Shown piece after piece: positions 1-5,897 of a DNA stretch of 7,153 nt. The first letter of the stretch is position 1. The number at the start of each line of letters is the position of its first letter. Where the stretch lies: positions 1-7,153 of the forward strand of contig PFUQ01000196.1 in assembly GCA_002790175.1 (NCBI GenBank). The letters are read 5' to 3'. The stretch is from Flavobacteriales bacterium CG_4_9_14_3_um_filter_32_8. GTDB taxonomy: Bacteria; Bacteroidota; Bacteroidia; Flavobacteriales_E; Vicingaceae. The position numbers and the translations under genes were made by a program. Under the pieces are notes generated by a model. That model was not told the DNA's origin. It ran no database searches and saw only the letters and a program-made list of their open reading frames with translations.

Positions 1-14
1 TAACTCTTAATTAG

Positions 15-290
15 CTACTCCACCTCTTCGTAATCAACGAAATCACCGACGCTATCAGTATCGGATTTATTCTTTTGAGATTTGGTTTTTATTTTCACTT
101 CGCCCTCATGGTCTTTAGCAAACTGCTGTGCTTTTTGCTGTTCTTTAAATTGTTGTTGGGCTTGATTCTGGAATTCATTCATCTTTTTGTTCATCCAATT
201 CGTTAATAAAAATGGAAATATGTATTTAGTTAAAAATCTAAATCCATAATAGATGATAAAAATGATGACGATTGTTCTTAGTATGCCCAT
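15..290 (-). CDS. Small membrane protein, DUF4834 family
   Basis: The 91-residue protein has one hydrophobic segment at about residues 3-29 and then a soluble, probably cytoplasmic tail. The tail has a Gln/Lys-rich helix (about 33-60, probably coiled), a conserved-looking EGEV (62-65), a Lys/Ser/Asp linker and an acidic end, VGDFVDYEEVE (81-91). This layout of a short N-terminal anchor, an EGEV-like strand and a terminal (V)G(D/E)xVDYEE motif is what I recall of DUF4834, a family of unknown function in Bacteroidota. The assignment is from memory and not from a search. The ATG at 288-290 is the natural start because the hydrophobic segment begins at once, and the gene ends with TAG. It lies downstream of carB on the same strand, but a 152-base gap with its own promoter-like site suggests separate transcription. 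Only 14 bases remain beyond its stop, so its downstream partner cannot be seen. No biochemical role can be given. Confidence 0.8.
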   Translation of the reverse strand: MGILRTIVIIFIIYYGFRFLTKYIFPFLLTNWMNKKMNEFQNQAQQQFKEQQKAQQFAKDHEGEVKIKTKSQKNKSDTDSVGDFVDYEEVE

Positions 291-299
291 AAAATTTAT

Positions 300-398
300 T
301 TGCTTAAAATTTTACAACAATTTTACCATTTATTAAAATAAGTCATATTGTCAGTAAATAGCATACAAAGATATTAAGAAACGAGAAATTTTAAGCAA
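300..398. repeat. 13-bp perfect inverted repeat around the DUF4834 promoter
   Basis: TTGCTTAAAATTT at 300-312 is repeated as its exact reverse complement AAATTTTAAGCAA at 386-398, with 73 bases between the arms. The distal arm contains the TTG of the predicted -33 element, and the other arm falls in the predicted leader, ten bases from the start codon. The layout could be a pair of operator half-sites or a long-range RNA/DNA pairing. It could also be chance in AT-rich DNA, since each arm has only three G/C positions. The identity of the arms is seen directly and any function is inference. Confidence 0.5.
366..398 (-). promoter_or_regulatory. Bacteroidota-type promoter for the DUF4834 gene
   Basis: On the minus strand, TATCTTTG (366-373) matches the -7 consensus TAnnTTTG at every fixed position. 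A TTG (396-398) lies 22 bases upstream, at the long end of the spacing reported for Flavobacterium-type promoters. Transcription would start near 359-361 and leave a leader of about 70 bases before the ATG at 290. This is the only full TAnnTTTG match I found on that strand in the carB-DUF4834 gap. It is a motif match only. Confidence 0.55.
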
Positions 399-442
399 TA
401 TTAAAGTCAAATTTCATAAAATCTTTTCTCTTTTAGTATCAA

Positions 443-3262
443 TTATCTGCTCAGATATAAATTTCGTTCGGTATAAATATCTCTAAAGAATTTATCTTTT
501 AAACTATCAATAAAATAAATTGCTTCTCCGGTCGATTTCATTTCTGGTCCTAACTCTTTATCCACATTCGGGAATTTATCGAATGAGAATACTGGTATTT
601 TTATGGCGTATCCTTTTTTATAAGGTTTAAAGTCAAAATCTTTTACTTTTTTATCACCTAACATTACTTTAGTTGCATACTTTACATAAGGTTCACGATA
701 TGCTTTTGCAATAAAAGGGACTGTTCTGGAGGCTCTTGGATTGGCTTCAATTACATAAACGATGTCATCTTTAATGGCAAATTGTATGTTAATTAATCCA
801 ACTGTTTTTAATGCTACAGCAATTTTCTTTACAATTTCTTCAATTTGTGTAATAATTAAATCTCCTAAATTGTAAGGAGGCAAAACCGCATAAGAATCTC
901 CCGAATGAATACCAGCAGGCTCAATGTGTTGCATGATTCCAATAATATACGTGTCTTTTCCATCACAAATGGCATCGGCTTCAGCTTCTATTGCTCCACC
1001 TAAAAAGTGGTCTAATAAAATTTGATTACCAGGCATGGAACGAAGTATATCTACTACATGATGCTCTAACTCCTCTTCGTTAATAACAATTTTCATTTTT
1101 TGACCACCCAACACGTAAGATGGTCGAACCAATAATGGAAATCCTAAATCTCTAGCAATCTCCATTGATTGCTCAGCACTTTCTACCATTCCGTATTTTG
1201 GAAATGGAATTTTCAGTTCTTCCAATACTTTAGAGAACCTTCCTCTATCTTCAGCAATATCTAAAGCTTTAAACGAAGTTCCTAGTACTTTAATTCCGTA
1301 TTTTTCGAGCTTTTCAGCTAACTTTAAAGCTGTTTGTCCGCCTAATTGTACGATAACTCCTTCTGGTTTTTCGTGCTGAATGATGTCGTAAATATGTTCC
1401 CAAAAAACGGGTTCAAAATACAATTTATCTGAAATATCAGAATCGGTAGATACTGTTTCAGGATTACAATTAATCATGATGGTTTCGTAGCCACATTCTT
1501 TGGCTGCAATAACACCATGTACACAACTGTAATCAAATTCAATTCCTTGTCCTATTCTGTTTGGACCAGAACCCAAAACCACTATTTTTTTTTGATCGGA
1601 AACAATGGATTCATTTTCGTATTCGAAAGTTGAATAATAATAAGGTGTTTCGGCAGGAAACTCAGCAGCACAAGTATCAACCAATTTATAAACTCGGTTA
1701 ATGTTCATGGCTGTTCGTTTTGTATGAACTTCACTTTCAAAACATTTCAACAAATGGGCAATTTGACGGTCAGCATATCCTTTTTGTTTCGCCTCTAACA
1801 TTAAATCATAAGGAATTGTTTCGAGCGTAAATTTTTCAACTCTTCTTTCGAGTTTTATAAAATCTTCTATTTGGCGTAAAAACCAATGATCTATTTTTGT
1901 TTTTTCATGAATGGTTTTAAACGGAATTCCCAATTTTATGGCATCATAAATATGAAACAACCTGTCCCAGCTAGGGTTTTCTAAACTTTTAAGTATTTGA
2001 TCTTGGTTGGTCAGTTCTTTGCCATCGCAACCCAAGCCATTTCTATTAATTTCTAAAGATTGACAAGCTTTTTGCAATGCTTCTTGAAAACATCTGCCTA
2101 TTCCCATCGCTTCTCCAACCGATTTCATTTGAAAACCTAATCTTCTATCTGCTCCTTTAAATTTATCAAAATTAAAACGTGGAACTTTTACCACTACGTA
2201 ATCCAATGTTGGTTCAAACAATGCAGAAGTAGAACCTGTGATTGGGTTTTTTAACTCGTCTAAATTGTAACCAATAGCCAATTTTGACGAAATTTTAGCG
2301 ATAGGATAACCTGTTGCTTTTGAAGCCAATGCTGATGAACGTGAAACTCTTGGATTGATTTCGATGGCAATAATGTCTTCGTTGGCATCATTACTTACCG
2401 AAAATTGAACATTGCAACCACCTGCAAAATTTCCAATAGAACGAATCATTCGAATCGACATGTCTCTCATTTTCTGGAAAGTAGTATCGGATAAAGTCAT
2501 TGCTGGAGCAACGGTAATCGAATCTCCAGTATGAATACCCATCGGGTCAAAATTCTCGATAGAACAAATAATAACTACATTGTCGTTGTTATCTCTCAAT
2601 AATTCCAACTCATATTCTTTCCAGCCAATAACAGCTTTATCAATCATTACTTGATGGATTGGCGAAGCTTTTAAACCTCTGTGTAATGCTTCTTCGTATT
2701 CCTTAGGGTCGTAAATTACTGAGCCACCTGTTCCACCTAAAGTAAAGGACGGGCGAATAACCAAAGGAAAACCAATTTTTTGAGCTATTTCCTTCCCTTC
2801 TAAGTAAGATTTTGCAGTAACGGATGGAGCCATTGGAATTCCAATTTCTTCCATTTTTTGACGAAACAATTCTCTATCTTCAGTAATTTCAATGGCTTTG
2901 GTATCTACGCCAATCATTCTTACGTGGTGTTCTTCCCATATTCCTAAATTTTCACACTCAATCGCCAAATTAAGAGCAGTTTGTCCACCCATCGAAGGAA
3001 GAACTGCATCAATATCAGGATGTTCTTCTAAAATTTTAATGATAGAATTACTGTCTAAAGGTAATAGATATACATTATCGGCAGTTACCTCATCGGTCAT
3101 TATCGTTGCAGGGTTAGAGTTGATTAACGTAACTTTAATTCCTTCTTCTCTTAATGAGCGGGAAGCCTGAGAGCCCGAATAATCAAACTCACAAGCTTGT
3201 CCAATCACAATAGGACCACTTCCAATAATTAAAATGTGCTGAATGCTGTTATCTTTTGGCAT
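443..3262 (-). CDS. carB: Carbamoyl-phosphate synthase large subunit, lacking the MGS allosteric domain
   Basis: CarB makes carbamoyl phosphate from bicarbonate, ammonia (supplied by the CarA glutaminase) and two ATP, for pyrimidine and arginine synthesis in the cytoplasm. The first half (about 1-403) has GSGPIVIGQACEFDYSG (14-30), R130 in TEDRELF, R170 in VIRPSF, H244 in IHTGDS, Q286, and E301/N303/R305 in EINPR. An oligomerisation region spans about 404-555. The second half (about 558-915) repeats the pattern with GSGPNRIGQGIEFDY (564-578), R673, R713 in VRPSYVLGG, H786 in IHSGDS, Q827, and E839/N841/R843 in EANPR. Both active sites therefore look intact. The protein stops at 939 residues, against 1073 in E. 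coli, shortly after MKSTGEA (908-914). The MGS-like domain that binds UMP, IMP and ornithine in E. coli is absent. The clean end and the family-like tail argue against a frameshift, and I recall flavobacterial CarB proteins of about 950 residues. No clear promoter, pyrimidine attenuator or downstream terminator was found. carA is not adjacent. Confidence 0.98.
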   Translation of the reverse strand: MPKDNSIQHILIIGSGPIVIGQACEFDYSGSQASRSLREEGIKVTLINSNPATIMTDEVTADNVYLLPLDSNSIIKILEEHPDIDAVLPSMGGQTALNLAIECENLGIWEEHHVRMIGVDTKAIEITEDRELFRQKMEEIGIPMAPSVTAKSYLEGKEIAQKIGFPLVIRPSFTLGGTGGSVIYDPKEYEEALHRGLKASPIHQVMIDKAVIGWKEYELELLRDNNDNVVIICSIENFDPMGIHTGDSITVAPAMTLSDTTFQKMRDMSIRMIRSIGNFAGGCNVQFSVSNDANEDIIAIEINPRVSRSSALASKATGYPIAKISSKLAIGYNLDELKNPITGSTSALFEPTLDYVVVKVPRFNFDKFKGADRRLGFQMKSVGEAMGIGRCFQEALQKACQSLEINRNGLGCDGKELTNQDQILKSLENPSWDRLFHIYDAIKLGIPFKTIHEKTKIDHWFLRQIEDFIKLERRVEKFTLETIPYDLMLEAKQKGYADRQIAHLLKCFESEVHTKRTAMNINRVYKLVDTCAAEFPAETPYYYSTFEYENESIVSDQKKIVVLGSGPNRIGQGIEFDYSCVHGVIAAKECGYETIMINCNPETVSTDSDISDKLYFEPVFWEHIYDIIQHEKPEGVIVQLGGQTALKLAEKLEKYGIKVLGTSFKALDIAEDRGRFSKVLEELKIPFPKYGMVESAEQSMEIARDLGFPLLVRPSYVLGGQKMKIVINEEELEHHVVDILRSMPGNQILLDHFLGGAIEAEADAICDGKDTYIIGIMQHIEPAGIHSGDSYAVLPPYNLGDLIITQIEEIVKKIAVALKTVGLINIQFAIKDDIVYVIEANPRASRTVPFIAKAYREPYVKYATKVMLGDKKVKDFDFKPYKKGYAIKIPVFSFDKFPNVDKELGPEMKSTGEAIYFIDSLKDKFFRDIYTERNLYLSR

Positions 3263-3361
3263 AAAATGAAGGTGTTTTTTATCTTAAAAAATATGTACGA
3301 AAGTACTTCAAAACGATTAAACTATTGGAGTAACTTTTCAACATTCAGTTAAAATTTGTTC

Positions 3362-3396
3362 AAAAAAAATCCTCCGTCAGCTGACGGAGGATTTTT
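3362..3396 (-). terminator. Intrinsic terminator of rpmH, a perfect 32-bp palindrome
   Basis: Positions 3365-3396 form a perfect palindrome centred between 3380 and 3381, with core CCTCCGTCAGCTGACGGAGG flanked by A/T pairs. As minus-strand RNA it would fold into a stem of about 14 bp closed by an AGCU loop, followed by eight U (3369-3362). The hairpin begins 19 bases after the rpmH stop codon and separates rpmH from carB. Read from the plus strand it is also followed by five T, so it could stop antisense transcripts too, although no plus-strand gene lies just upstream. Confidence 0.9.
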
Positions 3397-3415
3397 ATAT
3401 ATCAATGATGAATCA

Positions 3416-3574
3416 TTATCTTTTATGCTGAGGCTCATCAGAAACAGTTAATTTTTTTCTACCTTTAGCTCTTCTTCTAGCTAAAACTTTTCTGCCATTA
3501 GCAGTTTCCATTCTGCTTCTAAAACCGTGCTTATTTTTTCTCTTTCTTTTTGATGGTTGAAATGTACGTTTCAT
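3416..3574 (-). CDS. rpmH: 50S ribosomal protein L34
   Basis: This 52-residue, strongly basic protein begins MKRTFQPSKRKRKNKHGFRS, the L34 signature. It continues RMETANGRKVLARRRAKGRKKL (21-42), which fits the L34 core, and ends with a short tail, TVSDEPQHKR (43-52). E. coli L34 has 46 residues; a similar tail is, as I recall, usual in Flavobacteriia. L34 is a small protein of the large ribosomal subunit that binds 23S rRNA. The ATG at 3572-3574 is fixed by the conserved N-terminus. No Shine-Dalgarno sequence stands at the usual distance. A near-perfect promoter lies 35 bases upstream and a strong terminator 19 bases downstream, so this looks like a one-gene transcription unit. The rnpA gene, which follows rpmH in many bacteria, is not here. 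Confidence 0.97.
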   Translation of the reverse strand: MKRTFQPSKRKRKNKHGFRSRMETANGRKVLARRRAKGRKKLTVSDEPQHKR

Positions 3575-3767
3575 CTTTTTATGCTTTTATCCTTATTATT
3601 TCGGTGGGCAAAAATAGACTTTTTTAGTTGATTCGCAACTATTATGTAAAAAATTAATTTTTTATCTTATCACTCAAACTTTTTAAATGTTTTAAAGAAT
3701 TGAAAGTTAAAAAGTCTAAACTTGAAATTTACCAATCCAAAATGCAATTAATACCTTAGCAAAAAAA
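3575..3767. other. Divergent intergenic region between rpmH and the L,D-transpeptidase gene
   Basis: This 193-base AT-rich region holds the rpmH promoter near its left end. The rest is unassigned. It contains a 9-bp inverted repeat (ACTTTTTAA at 3678-3686, TTAAAAAGT at 3707-3715, 20-base loop) and a run of eight A (3761-3768) reaching into the transpeptidase start codon. No short gene or RNA gene could be supported, and the start of the plus-strand transcript is not evident. Confidence 0.6.
3609..3638 (-). promoter_or_regulatory. Bacteroidota-type promoter for rpmH
   Basis: On the minus strand, TATTTTTG (3609-3616) is a full match to the -7 consensus TAnnTTTG. A TTG (3636-3638) lies exactly 19 bases upstream, the preferred spacing for the Bacteroidota primary sigma factor. 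The bases upstream of TTG are A/T-rich, which could help a strong promoter. Transcription would start near 3602-3604 and give a leader of about 28-30 bases. The fit and the position before a highly expressed ribosomal gene make this the best-supported promoter in the window. Confidence 0.75.
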
Positions 3768-4466
3768 ATGCTTTTAAATTCAACGATAAAATATATATTT
3801 TTAATTGGTTTATTCTATTGCATTTTATATTCCTGTAAATCTCATCAAAAAGTAATAGAAGATACACCGTCAATAGAAATCACTGAAATAAAAGAAACTA
3901 ACGAAAACACCACAACTTCTAATGCAGCAATGGCTAATTTTTTAACCGAATATCTAACTTTAAAATACAAAAATATATCGTTTCATAAATACATGTATAT
4001 TTCCTTGAAACACCAACAACTATTTTTAATAAAAAATGATTCAACCCTAAAAAAATATCCCATTTCCACTTCTAAAAAAGGCATCGGCAACCAACAAGAT
4101 AGTTTTCAAACACCACATGGTTTACATACCATTAAAAGAAAAATTGGTTGCGATGTTCCCTATGGCGGCATTTTAGAATCGCGTGAATTTAATGGCGAAA
4201 TTGCAACCATTCTCACCAAAAAAGAAAAAGCTCCCAAAGATTATGTTACCTCCCGAATTATGTGGTTGCAAGGCGAAGACTTGGGCATCAACAAAGGTAG
4301 AAAAGTCGATTCTTACAATCGGTACATCTATATCCATGGAACTCCAGAAGAAGGTTATATTGGTGAGCCTGCTTCTCATGGATGTATTCGGATGAAAAAT
4401 AAAGATGTAATCGAACTTTTTAATTTAGTGGAGGAAGGAACACCTATTTTTATTCTAAAAAATTAA
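3768..4466 (+). CDS. L,D-transpeptidase (YkuD fold) lipoprotein
   Basis: Enzymes of this family cleave the peptide stem of peptidoglycan after L-Lys or meso-DAP and form L,D (3-3) cross-links or attach proteins, using a catalytic cysteine. The 232-residue protein starts with a lipoprotein signal: a hydrophobic stretch (about 9-21) and a lipobox LYSC with Cys23 as the expected lipidation site. A low-complexity Glu/Thr/Asn linker follows (about 30-55). The YkuD domain runs from about residue 75 to 231. It carries the catalytic signature H190-G191 followed by SHGCIRM at 203-209, with Cys206 as nucleophile and H204 and R208 as conserved partners. The key residues are all present, so the enzyme is probably active, facing the periplasm from a membrane anchor. 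The actual substrate cannot be read from the sequence. It is divergent from rpmH, with 193 bases between the two starts. I found no full promoter match on this strand (the best, TAAACTTG at 3717-3724, has no well-placed TTG) and no clear terminator after it. Confidence 0.93.
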   Translation: MLLNSTIKYIFLIGLFYCILYSCKSHQKVIEDTPSIEITEIKETNENTTTSNAAMANFLTEYLTLKYKNISFHKYMYISLKHQQLFLIKNDSTLKKYPISTSKKGIGNQQDSFQTPHGLHTIKRKIGCDVPYGGILESREFNGEIATILTKKEKAPKDYVTSRIMWLQGEDLGINKGRKVDSYNRYIYIHGTPEEGYIGEPASHGCIRMKNKDVIELFNLVEEGTPIFILKN

Positions 4467-4553
4467 GTAGTGTGCTTTGCGTTTAAATCTTTTTTAATCT
4501 ACAGAACCCTCCTTAAGTTATTTATCTTAACTTTATTGCCTTAGATTTTTTAC

Positions 4554-5897
4554 ATGGCTATTACAACTATTTTAATATTAATTATTGGTATTGCAGTTGG
4601 TTTTGCGTTGGGTTGGTTGCTTAAAAAAAACAACCCAGACAACGAATTGAACGACACCAATGCGAACCAGTTAAATGAAACTATTGCTTCGCTAAACGCA
4701 CGAATTGAAGCTGCAAAAGATAATTATAAAGAACAAAAAGATAAAATAGATACCCTCTCCCAACAAAAAGACAACTTAATTTCTGACAACTCTCAACTGA
4801 AAGAAGCCAACCAAAATTTAGAGCATAAATTAAAAGAACATAAAGATGAAGTAGAACAACTTCAGAAAAAATTTACTACCGAATTTGAAAATATTGCCAA
4901 TAAACTATTAAAACAAAATTCGACTGATTTTGCTGAAGCCAATCAAAAAAGGTTAAGTGAAATTTTAAATCCGCTAAAAGAAAATATTAAAACCTTTGAG
5001 CAAAAAGTAGGCGACAATTACGAAAAAGAGTTAAAAGAACGAACCTCACTAATTGAACAAATAAAATCACTCGAAAAATTAAATACTCGCATGAGCGAAG
5101 ATGCTCACAACTTAACTAGAGCACTAAAAGGAGACAATAAAATTCAAGGAAACTGGGGAGAATTAATTTTAGGAAAAATATTAGAAAGCACAGGTTTGGT
5201 AGAAGGTGAAGAATACATTACTCAATACAGTACTACCAATGATGAAGGTTCTCGAATTCAACCCGACATTCTTATTAAATTACCAGAAAATAAACACATT
5301 ATTGTGGATGCGAAAGTATCGTTAATTGCTTATCAGGATTACATTAATACCGACGATAAAGAGGAGCAAATTTTACACCTAAAAAATCATGTAATTTCTG
5401 TAAAAAACCACATTAAAGGTTTAAGTGAAAAGCATTACACAACAGGTAAAGGAATTGATTCACCAGATTTTGTTTTACTTTTTATGCCAATAGAATCTTC
5501 TTTTGGATTGGTGATGAGAGCAGATAACGAATTGTATCAATTTGCATGGGATAAAAAAGTGGTGATTGTTACTCCATCTACGCTTTTAGCAACATTAAGA
5601 ACTATTGCTTCGGTATGGAAACAGGATAAACAAACTAAAAATGCCATAGAAATTGCCCGACAAGCTGGTGCTTTACACGATAAATTTATTGGTTTTATTG
5701 AAGACATGGAAAAAATAAAAAAATCGTTAGACCAGTCAAAAGATTCGTACGACAAAGCATTTAGCAAATTAAAAAGTGGTAGCGGAAATTTAATTGATGC
5801 CACGTTGAAACTTGAAAAATTGGGGGCAAAAACTAAAAAACAAATTTCTATTGATTCTTTACCAGAAAATGAAAACCTCCTTGAAGATAAAAATTAG
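4554..5897 (+). CDS. rmuC: DNA recombination protein RmuC
   Basis: RmuC proteins limit recombination between inverted repeats in E. coli and are predicted to have a nuclease-like fold; the mechanism is not settled. The 447-residue protein has an N-terminal membrane anchor (about 3-23), a long Lys/Glu/Gln-rich coiled coil (about 36-190) and the RmuC domain (about 195-400). Recognisable family segments are GNWGE (199-203), QPDILIKLPE (236-245) with VDAKVSLIAY (251-260), FMPIESSF (310-317), and TPSTLLATLRTIASVWKQ (340-357). The PD (237-238) and DAK (252-254) pair resembles a PD-(D/E)xK nuclease motif. A charged helix and a short non-conserved tail end the protein. The ATG at 4554 is supported because the membrane anchor begins directly after it. 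It follows the L,D-transpeptidase gene by 87 bases, and its last 29 bases overlap the start of the next gene. No Shine-Dalgarno or full promoter match was seen in front of it. Confidence 0.95.
   Translation: MAITTILILIIGIAVGFALGWLLKKNNPDNELNDTNANQLNETIASLNARIEAAKDNYKEQKDKIDTLSQQKDNLISDNSQLKEANQNLEHKLKEHKDEVEQLQKKFTTEFENIANKLLKQNSTDFAEANQKRLSEILNPLKENIKTFEQKVGDNYEKELKERTSLIEQIKSLEKLNTRMSEDAHNLTRALKGDNKIQGNWGELILGKILESTGLVEGEEYITQYSTTNDEGSRIQPDILIKLPENKHIIVDAKVSLIAYQDYINTDDKEEQILHLKNHVISVKNHIKGLSEKHYTTGKGIDSPDFVLLFMPIESSFGLVMRADNELYQFAWDKKVVIVTPSTLLATLRTIASVWKQDKQTKNAIEIARQAGALHDKFIGFIEDMEKIKKSLDQSKDSYDKAFSKLKSGSGNLIDATLKLEKLGAKTKKQISIDSLPENENLLEDKN

Noticed and set aside
2892..3170. Plus-strand open frame of 92 codons inside carB
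   Set aside because: It lies entirely opposite well-conserved carB sequence and its translation resembles no protein; it is a shadow of carB.
3295..3306. GTAC-GAAA-GTAC hairpin ahead of carB as a possible attenuator
   Set aside because: The stem has only four base pairs and no following T run or alternative structure; not evidence of pyrimidine control.
3625..3641. Inverted repeat TAGTTG/CAACTA over the -33 box of rpmH
   Set aside because: Six-base arms with a five-base loop are expected by chance in this base composition; nothing else supports an operator.
3678..3715. Nine-base inverted repeat ACTTTTTAA/TTAAAAAGT before the L,D-transpeptidase gene
   Set aside because: The arms are almost all A/T, it has a 20-base loop, and no adjoining promoter match; too weak to call an operator or terminator.
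4173..4395. Two short open frames (minus 4173-4379, plus 4183-4395) within the L,D-transpeptidase gene
   Set aside because: Both overlap the YkuD domain coding sequence in other frames and show no domain or signal; the catalytic motif confirms the main frame.
4511..4535. Small inverted repeat AAGTTA/TAACTT between the transpeptidase gene and rmuC as a terminator
   Set aside because: The stem is six A/T-rich pairs without a T tract; a terminator cannot be supported.
4623..4631. Slippery-looking AAAAAAAAC in rmuC just after the membrane anchor
   Set aside because: It resembles a -1 frameshift heptamer (A AAA AAC), but I see no supporting stem-loop or purposeful alternative frame; likely just Lys-Lys-Asn codons in an AT-rich genome.
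5537..5803. Minus-strand open frame of 88 codons inside rmuC
   Set aside because: It is antisense to conserved RmuC-domain sequence and has no recognisable features.
5812..5868. Longer start for the GWxTD protein
   Set aside because: It would add 19 residues before a perfect lipoprotein signal; the ATG at 5869 places the signal at the N-terminus.
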